Source of the DNA: a cyanobacterium endosymbiont of Rhopalodia gibberula
GTDB lineage: Bacteria; Cyanobacteriota; Cyanobacteriia; Cyanobacteriales; Microcystaceae
DNA length: 64,000 bases
NCBI RefSeq assembly: GCF_003574135.1
Contig: NZ_AP018341.1
Location: forward strand, 1,612,001-1,676,000
Direction: 5' to 3'
Under the pieces are notes generated by a model. The model searched no databases, was not told where the DNA came from, and worked only from the letters and a program-made list of their open reading frames with translations. Made by a program: the position numbers and the translations under genes. Below, one piece after another: positions 19,934-29,534 of this stretch (position 1 is the stretch's first letter; every line of letters begins with the position of its first letter).

Positions 19934-21039
19934 TGGTTAAGAAAAACGTTAGGATAGTGCTGCCATTATTGGAAATTATAGCATTGCACAAAAACGTTAG
20001 GACAGTTTCTAAATGAGAAAATTTTAGTATTTAAATAATTCGCTCGAGTAAAAAAAATATGCCTGTCTTATCGTTAGTTTTTGATCCACACAAAACCGAA
20101 TTTTTTTCTACTTATTCCTACTATGATGATCAATCTAACAGAAAAACCATATTTCTTTTGGTCCTAACATCCGGGGTAAGAATTAACTTAGTTTTTTTGT
20201 TATAATAGCTGGCAAGGCTTGATATGGAATACATTCAACATCCAGCACTAAATACACTAAGATTTTAAATGGTTTGCATTTATCTAATAATGGTTTCTGA
20301 TTAAAGAAATTACCTTTTCAGTATCGTCTGATTAATTTTATTAATATAGCGGGTTATTTGTGGAGTTTAGCAGACTATTCTCTTGTAGTAGCACGAAAAA
20401 ACGCATTTAGACAGACATTGCGCAAGATGAGTCTAATATCTGTGTCATAATCCATAAGACAGATTAAAGTTATGCCAAATATCTAAGTTGAAATCGAGGC
20501 AAATCAGAGGGACTTATTCGGGATAAACTTGACAATATGATTGCAAAATGTGGAGAGATAATTAAATGAATTTAAGACTATAATGCCATGGAGAGTTGTG
20601 AGTTTCATTTATCCATCTAGTTTTGGAAACCCAAGAAAAATAAATAAATGGTTTACATCTTTTAATAAATAAGACTAAGGTAGAGTTCACAATAGAATTA
20701 GGACTAAAGAAGTTAAAATTCTTGCCCAAGAAAAAAAAGAACTGAGCATTTAATCTCTAAAAGAAGCCATGGTTTTAGCTGGGTAAGAAGGGTCATACCT
20801 AGTACAAAGTAGCTCCTAAGGCTTTATCAATTCTTTATAAAATTACCGATAGAGAAGTAGTAACTGCAAACGCAGACGACTATATTTTATGTTGAAATTT
20901 AGCTGAAAACCACTACTACACAGACCAAAGAGACTTCCACATTAAAGTCAAGTTAAAGTGCTTGGTGCATAATGGTTTTAGGTTTTCAGCCGTCGCTCTA
21001 TTATCCCAGCTAAATTTAAATTAAACGCAAGTTATTGAT
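19934..21039. other. Decayed gene-free stretch upstream of the HAD gene
   Basis: About 1.1 kb. It contains the 17-bp direct repeat near 19950-20000 and a 10-bp perfect inverted repeat (GCTGAAAACC at 20902-20911 and GGTTTTCAGC at 20981-20990). Short coding-like scraps near 20690-20890 (LSILYKITDREVVTANADD) are interrupted by stops, and I cannot identify them. Confidence 0.45.
19942..20006. repeat. Two direct copies of a 17-bp sequence upstream of the HAD gene
   Basis: AAAAACGTTAGGATAGT (19942-19958) and AAAAACGTTAGGACAGT (19990-20006) match at 16 of 17 positions and are 48 bp apart. The first copy starts 9 bases upstream of the HAD start codon on the opposite strand. They could be operator half-sites or a chance duplication. 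Confidence 0.5.
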
Positions 21040-22668
21040 TTAAATAGGAACGACAACAATTCCTTCAAAAGGATTTAACGTTAAAGTTTTCTTAACGATT
21101 TTATCTTTTGATTGAACATGAGTGGATAAGAGAATTTTCCATGATGAATTTCTTTGATGGGGTAATTTTGCCAGAGAAAATTGAGCGTGATCATTCGACA
21201 TATTGAGCGCAATTAAAACAATTTGGTCCTCATAAAACCTCATGTATGCCAATACCGTAATATCATCTCCTAACATAGTTAATTGACCCAAACTTAATGG
21301 AGTGCAATGTTGCCGTAATTTGAGTAGTTTTTTGTAATGATTCAAGACGGAATTAGGGTCATCCGTTTGTACGGCAACATTGCGCATTTGATAATCTGGA
21401 TTAAGTTTATACCAAGGTTGACCAGTGGTAAATCCCGCTTGAGATTGACTATTCCATGGCATCGGAGTGCGACAGCCATCACGACCTTTATAGTCTGGCC
21501 AACGAATTCGACCTCGTGGGTCTTGAACTTCTTCGATAGTTTCTGGAGGACAGTCTCGAAGTCCTAATTCTTCTCCATAGTAAATAAAAGGGATACCTCG
21601 TAGAGTTAACAACAAAGTAGCTAACAATTTAGCCATCGCATCGGAATTTTCTTCTGTGGCATAGCGACTGGTTGCTCGTTCAAAATCATGGTTACTTAAA
21701 ACCAAAGTAGTTAGCAGATTTCCTAGAATTTGCTGAAACTCCACAATCATTTCTCGAAAATAGTGAGCATTCCCTCGGGGAAGGGTACTTAAAAAAAAGT
21801 TAAAAGGCAATTGGATTTCATCATCGTTTTCTCCATAAAATCGCCTGATTTCATGAAAATTTGGAACCCAAACTTCCCCGATTAATAAAGGGTCGTCTTG
21901 ATGATTTATTTTGATATGATGACGTAGTTTTTTTAAGATTTTATGGTTGTCGGGATGATTGATAGTGTAAATAGGATCTTGATTGAATTGATAAATATTA
22001 CGCAGGTAATCAGGAACTCTATCAAGGATAGGATTATCCAGCAATTGAGAATCTTCAACTAAGTAATTAATGGCGTCTAATCGTAGTCCTGCCACCCCCT
22101 TATTTAACCAAAAATCACAAATACTAAACATTTCTTCAACAACAGCTGGATTACGCCAGTTAAGATCAGGTTGTTCATGATAGTGAAAATGATAATAATA
22201 TTGATTAGTTTTAGAGTCAAAAGTCCATGTTGATCTCTCAAATCCTTCCCAATTATTAGGAGGACTACCATCGGGTTTTCCGTCACGCCAGATATACCAA
22301 TCTCGTTTTGAAGAGGTGCGAGAACAACGAGATTCAATAAAAAAAGGATGCTGATCTGAGGTATGGTTTAATATAATGTCGACGACAATTTTCAGATTAC
22401 GTTTATTAGCTTCTGAAATTAAGTCCTCAAAGTCTGACATATTTCCATAACGGCTATCAATATCCTTATGACTACTCACATCGTAACCAAAATCAACGTG
22501 GGGAGATTCATAAAATGGAGTAACCCAAATGGCATTAATTCCCAACTCTTGTAAATAATCTAAACGCTCTACTAACCCCCTTAAATCTCCGATTCCGTCT
22601 CCATTAGAGTCTTGAAAACTACGAAGATAAACTTGATAAAATACAGCTTCATTCCACCAACTTGACAT
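21040..22668 (-). CDS. GH13 alpha-glucosidase (oligo-1,6-glucosidase/trehalose synthase-like)
   Basis: A 542-residue cytosolic alpha-amylase family enzyme. The N-terminus WWNEAVFYQVYLRSFQDSNG is typical of GH13 subfamilies 17/23. Four conserved regions are visible: DIILNHTS, GLRLDAINY (nucleophile Asp near residue 199), LIGEVW (acid/base Glu near 262) and LSNHDFERA (Asp near 326). It likely hydrolyses alpha-1,4 or alpha-1,6 linked glucosides such as maltose or isomaltose. The exact specificity cannot be read. There is no signal peptide, so it works on internal or imported sugar. The frame is fully intact, which is notable in this decaying genome. Together with the GH38 enzyme it suggests that sugar processing is under selection. 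Confidence 0.87.
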   Translation of the reverse strand: MSSWWNEAVFYQVYLRSFQDSNGDGIGDLRGLVERLDYLQELGINAIWVTPFYESPHVDFGYDVSSHKDIDSRYGNMSDFEDLISEANKRNLKIVVDIILNHTSDQHPFFIESRCSRTSSKRDWYIWRDGKPDGSPPNNWEGFERSTWTFDSKTNQYYYHFHYHEQPDLNWRNPAVVEEMFSICDFWLNKGVAGLRLDAINYLVEDSQLLDNPILDRVPDYLRNIYQFNQDPIYTINHPDNHKILKKLRHHIKINHQDDPLLIGEVWVPNFHEIRRFYGENDDEIQLPFNFFLSTLPRGNAHYFREMIVEFQQILGNLLTTLVLSNHDFERATSRYATEENSDAMAKLLATLLLTLRGIPFIYYGEELGLRDCPPETIEEVQDPRGRIRWPDYKGRDGCRTPMPWNSQSQAGFTTGQPWYKLNPDYQMRNVAVQTDDPNSVLNHYKKLLKLRQHCTPLSLGQLTMLGDDITVLAYMRFYEDQIVLIALNMSNDHAQFSLAKLPHQRNSSWKILLSTHVQSKDKIVKKTLTLNPFEGIVVVPI

Positions 22669-23458
22669 ATTTTGCTTCCCTTTCCTAATACATAATAATT
22701 ATATCTCAATAGTCTCCCTGCATATTTAGTTAAGAGTTATTAACTAATAAAAACTAATATTTTTTGACTAAAGTTTGAACTCAGTCTGAAACAAATACAT
22801 TATTAGGTAGTCAATTTTTTTTATCTGAACAAGTTATTAATCTTCTTGCCACTGAAACCGAAAGAAACAGAACAAACTTTTTAAAATTGGAATATGTTAT
22901 CAGGACACAGCTAGTCATGAATATAAACTTAGTTTATGTGTCTTTTAATAAATTATTTATCCTATTTACTATTTAAGTTAAGAGTAGTCTTTCTTTAAAA
23001 GTCTGAGCTTTATTGACATTTTTGTTGAGTTACTTAGTAGCGATAACAAAACATTTACTGTAAGCGTAAATCAAACCACTGTTTTACCAAGAATTCTACG
23101 ACAGTTTTCCCAATAATTTCATAGAACACCTAATTGATATAAAAGGGGGTTTCTGTTTTCAGGGATAAAATTAACGACGATATAATCCATGATCACACTG
23201 GTATGACTTCCTCGCGATCTACAAATAAACATGGTCTCTCATAATTTAGTATTATAGTCCAACCAACGGATAAGAATCAAATTTAACCACAGACTTAACT
23301 TGAGAATTGGCCTGATTTTGGGTCTAGCCTCATGACGAATGGACTAAACAGGTTGCTACTTAGAGAGTTAGTAACTGCAAAAACATCAGGGCATTCGTGG
23401 AATTTCCATACTATCTCAAGAAAGGTATCAATGAGAATTGAACGTTTAAATTTCAGTA
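22669..23458. other. Gene-free stretch, about 790 bp
   Basis: AT-rich. A plus-strand run near 22800-22920 reads SEQVINLLATETERNR, then breaks. I cannot identify it. Nothing else recognisable was seen. Confidence 0.45.
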
Positions 23459-23998
23459 TCAGAATTGTAAATAGTGCATCAATTCAGAGATGATTGATCC
23501 TGTTAGGGCTAATCGTCGTTGTAAATCAACGAAGTTCTTATAACAACCGTTTTCGCGACGATTGTTGACCAGGTTTTGGGCAAGAATAGCATCAATAACG
23601 GGGATATCTTGAAGTTGTTCCAAAGTAGCGCAGTTGACATTTACCCGTTGGAACATCAACAAATTTTTGGGATCACGGTAGGAGAAAACGAGAATGGGAG
23701 CTAGTGGTTTAAGACTGTTTATTGGAAGACTCAAAGCAGCAGCTAAGTCTTCGATACAGAGTAACTCTACCCCCATTGAGACTAACGCTACTAGGGTTCG
23801 CCCTTGGTGGATAGAAAGTCCAGGTAATCTCAACCAATCATCCACACTTGCTTGATTAACATCAATTGTCAGCCCTAATTCTGCCGCGATCTCAACTTCT
23901 TCAAGGGAACAGAACCGATAGTAAGGATCATTGAGAATACGCTTACGGATAGCTTGCCGATTAAGATTGAGCTTTTTTGACCACCTAGAGAGTACCAT
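23459..23998 (-). CDS. ComEA-like helix-hairpin-helix protein
   Basis: A 179-residue protein with two or more helix-hairpin-helix modules. One is around residues 45-70 (IDVNQASVDDWLRLPGLS) and a second around 117-150 (VNVNCATLEQLQDIPVID followed by AQNLVNNRRENG). The N-A-x-x-x-x-L-x-x-(I/L)-P-G/V signature is that of ComEA/T2SK-type non-specific DNA-binding modules. There is no signal peptide or membrane anchor, unlike classical ComEA, so a competence role is doubtful. The protein probably binds DNA or acts as a scaffold. The frame is intact. Confidence 0.75.
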   Translation of the reverse strand: MVLSRWSKKLNLNRQAIRKRILNDPYYRFCSLEEVEIAAELGLTIDVNQASVDDWLRLPGLSIHQGRTLVALVSMGVELLCIEDLAAALSLPINSLKPLAPILVFSYRDPKNLLMFQRVNVNCATLEQLQDIPVIDAILAQNLVNNRRENGCYKNFVDLQRRLALTGSIISELMHYLQF

Positions 23999-24296
23999 AA
24001 ATTAATCTAAAAAAGTTTAGAAGATTGTGCTGTTTTTAATTCCATTGATGATACCAAATTCCAACAATAATTCCCCAGTTTTCCTTTGTGTTCCCACACT
24101 TTATAGTCAACTTTGTTTAAAAAGATGACTTTAAAATTAAAATGTAAATAGCCAATTTCTCTATCTTGTGGCATAATCTTGCGAATGGGATAACTACCTA
24201 AGTCCCAAGCAAGTTGTGGTGATCAACATGGTCAGGTAACATGCGCAAAATAAAACCTAACTACAACGGAAACATCGTTAAGGTGTGAGGAAAACT

Positions 24297-25730
24297 GTGT
24301 CAGTCAAAAAAACCTATCCGACAAGTCCTACCCCAGGTAAACAATTATCCTCAAAAAAGCCTAATGCCAAAAAGCAAAGGGGTAACTGGTTATTGATTGG
24401 ATTAGGATTAACCGCAGTATCCCTGGTTTCTGCTATGGCTGGCGCTTTTCTCTCCATATCATTTTCCGCTACTCCTCTAAGGCAAAGTAGCCTGACTCCT
24501 GGACAAGAAAAAGTTTTTAGTCGAGACAGCACTATTGCTTATAAAAATCTACGCTTACCTGAATTAAGTCGTCCTGTTAATCTTTTGGTATTGGGTACTA
24601 AAGTTCTAAGTTCAGAAGTGAATGAAAAACCTAAAGAAGACTTAGGATATCATGCCTTAGTGAATTCTTTCAAAGGGCTTTCAGATACAATGGTCTTACT
24701 ACGTTTTGATCCTAGTCAAGATAAACTCAGACTTTTATCAATCCCTAGGGATACTCAAGCCAATATTGGTCGAGGGATTCGGAAAATCAATGAAGCCAAC
24801 TATTATGGAGGAGCAGCCTTAGCTGCCGAAGCCGTTAGTACCCTTTTAGGAGGGGTTCCCGTTGATCGTTATGTCAGGGTGAACATTCAAGGGGTAGAAA
24901 AGGTGATTGATGCCTTGGGAGGCGTTAATGTTTATGTCCCCAAAAATATGAAATATACTGATCACAGTCAACATCTTTACATTGATCTTAAACAAGGCAA
25001 ACAACATCTAGATGGGGAAAGAGCGATTGCATTTTTACGCTTTCGCTATGACCGCTATGGAGATATAGGACGGGTACAACGACAACAAATGTTGATGCGA
25101 GCGGTGGTTGAACAAGCTCTTAGACCCCAGACAGTTCTAAAAATGCCTGAGATTCTTTCGGTGATTGGGACTTATATTGATACTAATTTAACTGTCGAAG
25201 AGTTAGTTGCTTTAGCCGGATTTGCTGCTCAGACTAGACGATCTAATGTGGAGATGTTAATGGTTCCTGGAGGCTTTAGTGGCGATGGCAAACAGAAGGT
25301 TAGCTATTGGATTCCTTACCCTCATAAAATCAGGGAAATGGTTGCAGATTACTTCGATCATGGTAATTACCAAGACTTTGAAAATAAAAATCCCACTCGT
25401 TTGAGAATTGCGATTCAAGATAGTGTTGAAGACCCAAAAGCTGTGAAAGCTATGGTTAACTATTTACGAGAGAGGGGTTATGGTCGAGTTTTTGTGAGTG
25501 ATAACTGGGGAGAACCCTTGACAACAACTCGAATTGTCGCGCAGCAAGGAGATGATTTAGGAGCGGCTTCATTGAAAGCCACCTTACGGGTAGGAGAAGT
25601 ATTAGTCGAAAGTACCGGAACTCTTTCCTCCGACATTACTATCATATTGGGACGAGATTGGCAACAACAGTATCCTAGTTTCGAAAGTCCTACTGCAGAG
25701 AACTTTTTACAGACTCAGCACAACAATTAG
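24297..25730 (+). CDS. LytR-CpsA-Psr (LCP) family phosphotransferase
   Basis: An enzyme class that attaches polysaccharides to peptidoglycan or another envelope acceptor at the outer face of the inner membrane. A basic N-terminus (KKPNAKKQRG) is followed by a transmembrane segment (about residues 30-52). The LCP core (about 90-280) has SDTMVLLRFDP, LSIPRDTQ and KINEANYYGG, where conserved arginines and aspartates bind polyprenyl-pyrophosphate. A C-terminal LytR_C-type domain follows (about 365-465, RLRIAIQDSVEDPKAV). I prefer GTG 24297 with GAGG 6 bases upstream over GTG 24285, which has poor spacing. The length of 477 residues is normal for cyanobacteria. Confidence 0.85.
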   Translation: MSVKKTYPTSPTPGKQLSSKKPNAKKQRGNWLLIGLGLTAVSLVSAMAGAFLSISFSATPLRQSSLTPGQEKVFSRDSTIAYKNLRLPELSRPVNLLVLGTKVLSSEVNEKPKEDLGYHALVNSFKGLSDTMVLLRFDPSQDKLRLLSIPRDTQANIGRGIRKINEANYYGGAALAAEAVSTLLGGVPVDRYVRVNIQGVEKVIDALGGVNVYVPKNMKYTDHSQHLYIDLKQGKQHLDGERAIAFLRFRYDRYGDIGRVQRQQMLMRAVVEQALRPQTVLKMPEILSVIGTYIDTNLTVEELVALAGFAAQTRRSNVEMLMVPGGFSGDGKQKVSYWIPYPHKIREMVADYFDHGNYQDFENKNPTRLRIAIQDSVEDPKAVKAMVNYLRERGYGRVFVSDNWGEPLTTTRIVAQQGDDLGAASLKATLRVGEVLVESTGTLSSDITIILGRDWQQQYPSFESPTAENFLQTQHNN

Positions 25731-25801
25731 TTCTTGTCTTTTCAAAAAAAAGTATTAGGGTGATCACAATTTACTGTTGAAATCTCCCAGAGGCCGAAGT
25801 A

Positions 25802-25830
25802 TTGACTTTATAAAAATAAAATACTATAAT
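25802..25830 (+). promoter_or_regulatory. Sigma-70 type promoter of tRNA-Leu
   Basis: TTGACT (25802-25807) and TATAAT (25825-25830) are separated by exactly 17 bases. This is an almost perfect vegetative promoter. The tRNA begins 18 bases after the -10 element, leaving a short leader. Confidence 0.75.
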
Positions 25831-25847
25831 AGTAGGCTCGAACGTGA

Positions 25848-25928
25848 GCGGACGTGGCGGAATTGGTAGACGCGCTAGATTTAGGTTCTAGTGTCCTTGA
25901 CGTAAGAGTTCGAGTCTCTTCGTCCGCA
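25848..25928 (+). tRNA. tRNA-Leu (anticodon UAG)
   Basis: The acceptor arms GCGGACG (25848-25854) and CGTCCGC (25921-25927) pair perfectly, followed by discriminator A. The anticodon stem CTAGA/TCTAG encloses the loop TTTAGGT with anticodon TAG. A class II long variable arm (TCCTTGACGTAAGAG region) and the T-loop TTCGAGT are present. CCA is not encoded, as is common in cyanobacteria. Confidence 0.96.
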
Positions 25929-26123
25929 TTCAGTCAGATGATAACAGACTAATTTTGTCTTAAAATATCATTGTTGTGGTATAAATTCTGTCAGGGCATA
26001 GTATAAATGAACATTGTGCAAGTTTCTCAGTCGGATGTGACACCTTCTCAATAGTTTGTCGATCCCCTGACGACAAGGTCTCATCCTGTTGTTAGAGTAA
26101 TAACATTATTGCCTTTGTACTGA

Positions 26124-27524
26124 ATGACCATGCTGTTGAGCAATCGTTATCAAATTTTAGAAACTTTGGGTCAAGGCGGCTTTGGAGAAACTTTTTTAGC
26201 TATTGACACTCAGATGCCCTCAACTAGAAAATGCGTTATCAAACAGCTTAAACCCACATTACAACAATCTCAATCAATTCCACAGTGGTTACAAGAGCGA
26301 TTTAAACTTGAAGCGGCTGTATTAGAAAAATTGGGCGAGAATCATCCGCAAATTCCCTGTCTGTATGCCTATTTTTCTGAAAATAATCATTTTTACTTAG
26401 TACAAGAATGGATTGAAGGGGAAACCCTTTCTCAAGTTCACCAAAGACGGGGAAATTTTTCGGGAACGGAAGTCAGGGAACTTCTCAGCAAAATCTTGCC
26501 GATTCTCGATTACATTCATGCTCACCATATTATTCATCGGGATATCAAACCCGATAACATTATTCTCCGAGCTATAGATGGTCAACCGGTTTTGATTGAT
26601 TTTGGTATTGTTAAAGACGCGGTAGCCACTATGATAAATAGCAATGGAAAAACTGCCTATTCTATCGCCTGGGGAACTCCTGGCTATATGCCATCTGAAC
26701 AGGCAGCTGGTCGCCCAGTTTACTCAAGTGACCTCTATAGTCTAGGGTTAACTGCCGTCTTTCTACTTACTGGAAAAACTCCTCAATATCTAGAGATTGA
26801 TTCCCACACAGGGGAAGTTCTCTGGGGTAAAGAAATTCCTGATCTTGATTCTGATCTGACTAGTATTATTAATCGCACTCTTTGCTTTCATCCGAAGGAT
26901 CGCTTCCTCACAGCAAAAAAAATGTTGGCTTCTCTAAACATTTCACTGCCTACTGTTACTTCCGCGACCATAGCGGTTGTACCTAGCTCTTCCTGTTTAA
27001 AACCCCAGTTGGCTTCATCTGTAAGCTCCTTAGAATACGACAGAGAAATCCCTTGGGCTCTTCTAGTATTAGGCTCCTTTTTAATTGTCAGTACTATTTT
27101 TGGAGCCTTGACCTTAGGATTTATTTTAACGACTAAAGAACGATCCAGTCCTTCTTCATCTCCCTCAAATGTCCCAAAATCGATTGAATTACCGGTAAAA
27201 ACTACTCCACCGTCTCAAATTCAACGTTCTCCTACGCCAGAACCAGAAGTTTCTCCTACGCCAGAACCAGAAGTTTCTTCTACACCAGAACCAGAAGTTT
27301 CTCCTACGCCAGAACCAGAAGTTTCTTCTACACCAGAACCAGAAGTTTCTCCTACTGATGAATTGCCGTCTATTCCAGAACCGACAAAAATTGTTCCTAT
27401 CCCCATTGAATCTCCCTCACTAGGCACTTCTTCTCAGCCTAGTTCTTCCGTGACAGAACCTAAGTTCACTCCTACTGCACCCGACATTATTATCGATGTA
27501 GAGTCTGAAAAATCCCGGCATTGA
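26124..27524 (+). CDS. Membrane-anchored serine/threonine protein kinase
   Basis: A 466-residue Hanks-type kinase. The glycine loop is LGQGGFGETF near residue 14, followed by the ATP-anchoring lysine in CVIKQLKP. The catalytic loop is HRDIKPDN near 138 and the metal-binding motif is LIDFGIV. A GTPGYMPSEQ activation segment is also present. One transmembrane helix follows at about 308-332 (LLVLGSFLIVSTIFGALTLG), then a proline/glutamate-rich exported tail with five 8-residue repeats (see 27231-27350). It probably senses an envelope signal and phosphorylates cytosolic targets. The substrates are unknown. Start is MTM or the second ATG at 26130, and neither has a clear ribosome binding site. An AT-rich hairpin overlaps the stop. 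Confidence 0.88.
   Translation: MTMLLSNRYQILETLGQGGFGETFLAIDTQMPSTRKCVIKQLKPTLQQSQSIPQWLQERFKLEAAVLEKLGENHPQIPCLYAYFSENNHFYLVQEWIEGETLSQVHQRRGNFSGTEVRELLSKILPILDYIHAHHIIHRDIKPDNIILRAIDGQPVLIDFGIVKDAVATMINSNGKTAYSIAWGTPGYMPSEQAAGRPVYSSDLYSLGLTAVFLLTGKTPQYLEIDSHTGEVLWGKEIPDLDSDLTSIINRTLCFHPKDRFLTAKKMLASLNISLPTVTSATIAVVPSSSCLKPQLASSVSSLEYDREIPWALLVLGSFLIVSTIFGALTLGFILTTKERSSPSSSPSNVPKSIELPVKTTPPSQIQRSPTPEPEVSPTPEPEVSSTPEPEVSPTPEPEVSSTPEPEVSPTDELPSIPEPTKIVPIPIESPSLGTSSQPSSSVTEPKFTPTAPDIIIDVESEKSRH
27231..27350 (+). repeat. Five tandem 24-bp repeats in the kinase tail
   Basis: Units alternate between CCTACGCCAGAACC and TCTACACCAGAACC starts and encode P/S-T-P-E-P-E-V-S. Copies are nearly identical at DNA level, indicating recent expansion by slippage or unequal exchange. 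The reading frame is preserved. Confidence 0.9.
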
Positions 27525-27555
27525 TATAAAAAAGTCATCAATTGGCCTTTATATC
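27523..27555 (+). terminator. Weak hairpin overlapping the kinase stop codon
   Basis: GATATAAA (27523-27530) and TTTATATC (27548-27555) can pair across a 17-base loop and are followed by TTTTG. The stem is all A-T except for the outer pair, so termination is only a possibility. Confidence 0.3.
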
Positions 27556-27883
27556 TTTTGAAGAGATTTAAGTGAAGTGCCCACCATGTTTTGATTTAAA
27601 TCGCGAATATTTAGTGCGTATTTCAAAGACGTGAAAAAAGAAAGTTTTAGATCATTACGGTAATTATACTCGTACATCGTGCGAATAGGATGATATCAAA
27701 ATTCTCTAACTTAGCTGAATTCTACATAATCACAAATTAATTTTACTTCATAGTACGTGTACCCTTAATTTTTTAACTCTACTAAATAATTGATAATAAA
27801 CGCTTGAACTAAGTTTTTTACTTATTTCTACATATCTACTAACTTCCTCACATTCTGGCAAGCCAGGAACATAAGCTCCATAA

Positions 27884-28204
27884 TGGAACTTATGTTATGA
27901 ACAGTCTGTATGTGTTACTAGAGCAAATGTAAATCTTGTAGAGAGTATTACTATCGTTTCTGAGTTGCTTGATGAAGTTGATATTTTTCCTTTAAAAGAA
28001 GTAGATACCATCAGTTTTGGGGATGGAAATCTTTTTTCTACCTATGTCATCCTAGAAGAACCAAGAACAAAAGAAATTTGTCCTAATGGCGGATACTTCT
28101 TATTATCTTAGCCAAGAGACCCGTTAATTATCTATGCTTACAAACAGTGTAATAGCACAGATATTTCATACGGTGGCCATAAAGCAGAAGATTTTTTGAT
28201 CTAA
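27884..28204 (+). pseudogene. Unidentified coding relic interrupted by one stop
   Basis: One frame reads through about 105 codons with a single internal TAG at 28109-28111. Phrases such as TISFGDGNLFSTYVILEEPR and CPNGGYFLLS before the stop, and PRDPLIIYAYKQCNST after it, look like a real soluble protein. No ATG opens the frame, and the start is missing. I do not recognise the family. It lies between the kinase and a HAD pseudogene, in a 1.3-kb stretch with no intact gene. Confidence 0.4.
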
Positions 28205-28373
28205 ACCATAATTTTTTATTTTTATAAAAAAAAGTTGAATTTTATACTATTTCCTCTCTGAATTAATCTTTGTTAAGATAACCTGAAGCAATAGCCGCAA
28301 AAGTGACAATATTAAATTGAGTGAGCATCGGATCGATGCTCAAGTATTTTTTTCTAGTTCACAAAAGGCTCGT

Positions 28374-28760
28374 ATCTTAAAAGTAATTCTCTTTGATTTT
28401 AATGAAGTTATCATTAATAATGAAAGGATTCATCAATAGTTAACTAACGGAATTTTATTAATCAATAATTTATGTCCTGATGATCCAAAATATCAACGGT
28501 TTTGTTTCGGTAGAGGTAACTATGATTGTCTTTAATGTGTTTTCTAACATGGAGGTTGCTTATTCTATACAGATTATTTAAAAACAATAATTTATCAGAG
28601 AAGTGAAGCCGATAGACGACGTGTAGAAAATTTAGAAAATCTCTCCATTTATCAAAATTTAGAAGACTTTTGGAAACAAATTCAAGATAGAGCCTTAACA
28701 ATTAACATAGTTACTAGTTTTCTGTTTGATGCAAATGTTATCTTATTTAGTAATAAATTA
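28374..28760 (+). pseudogene. HAD-superfamily hydrolase pseudogene
   Basis: The reading begins with ATC, probably a mutated ATG (28374), then LKVILFDFNEVIINNERIHQ. This matches the N-terminal nucleophile motif of HAD hydrolases of the type LFDFNGV. Stops occur in frame (TAG after HQ, later TAA twice), and a frameshift near 28560-28580 is needed to continue into DYLKTIIYQRSEADRRRVEN and then the motif II region INIVTSFLFDANVIL. The second half of the gene is gone. It was a small-molecule phosphatase of unknown substrate. Confidence 0.65.
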
Positions 28761-28847
28761 CATTTTGGAGTTGTAAATAGAAATAAATAGTAGTTAAGTA
28801 ATTTTAACTAAACTCAATCAAACAACTAAGAAGTTGGATAGTTTTTT

Positions 28848-29534
28848 TCAAAAAAACCTATGTTTACTTACTATTTCAACCTGAAAAACATCAGCAAAAG
28901 CCAAAGCAACTTTTTGACGTACTTTTGATAATTTAATGTTAGGAATGAGTTGCTGTAAACTACCTAAAGGTTTATCTTTAATTCCACAAGGAATAATCTG
29001 TTTAAATCCTTTTAGATCAGGGTACACATTCAAGGAAAACCCGTGCATTGTAATCCAACGACTAACTTTAATCCCGATGGCTGCAACTTTATATCCTTCT
29101 ACCCAAACTCCTGTTAAACCAGATATTCTTTCTCCTTTAAGTCCATATTCTTGAAGCACTTTAATAATTACTTCTTCGAGTTGTCGCAAATACCAATGTA
29201 AGTCTTGTTGGTAATGGCGTAAATTGAGAATGGGATAGCCTACTAATTGACCTGGACAATGATAGGTAACTTCCCCTCCCCTTTCAATACGATGGACTTC
29301 GTAAGAAGTAGTGGTAAGGTCAAATTTTAGGAATTCTAGACTAGATCCGGTTCCCAAAGTATAAACAGGGGGATGTTCAAGCAGTAGAAGGATATCCTCT
29401 AAAGTCGGGTCCTTTAGGCGTTCCTTAACTAGTGAGTGCTGAGTTTTCCAGGCTAACTCATAGGGGATAATTCCTTCCTGGTAGACAACACATCGTCGTT
29501 GTTGTCCTTGATGGTTGAAAGTAATTTGTCTCAT
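28848..29534 (-). CDS. lipB: Octanoyl-(acyl-carrier-protein):protein N-octanoyltransferase
   Basis: This enzyme transfers octanoyl from ACP to lipoyl domains of 2-oxoacid dehydrogenases and the glycine cleavage H protein, in the cytosol. The signature [18 protein letters not shown] is present near residue 84, followed by the catalytic lysine region [10 protein letters not shown] with the HGFSLNV motif. The catalytic cysteine is in QIIPCGI. Length 228 is normal. The frame is intact and stands alone. It was probably retained because lipoate is needed by pyruvate dehydrogenase and the glycine cleavage system. Confidence 0.93.
   Translation of the reverse strand: MRQITFNHQGQQRRCVVYQEGIIPYELAWKTQHSLVKERLKDPTLEDILLLLEHPPVYTLGTGSSLEFLKFDLTTTSYEVHRIERGGEVTYHCPGQLVGYPILNLRHYQQDLHWYLRQLEEVIIKVLQEYGLKGERISGLTGVWVEGYKVAAIGIKVSRWITMHGFSLNVYPDLKGFKQIIPCGIKDKPLGSLQQLIPNIKLSKVRQKVALAFADVFQVEIVSKHRFF

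Noticed and set aside
27231-27350. Possible CRISPR array
   Set aside because: The repeats are contiguous without spacers and encode a protein tail in frame.
28462-28701. Minus-strand 79-codon frame
   Set aside because: It is antisense to the HAD pseudogene, whose plus-strand motifs explain the open frame.
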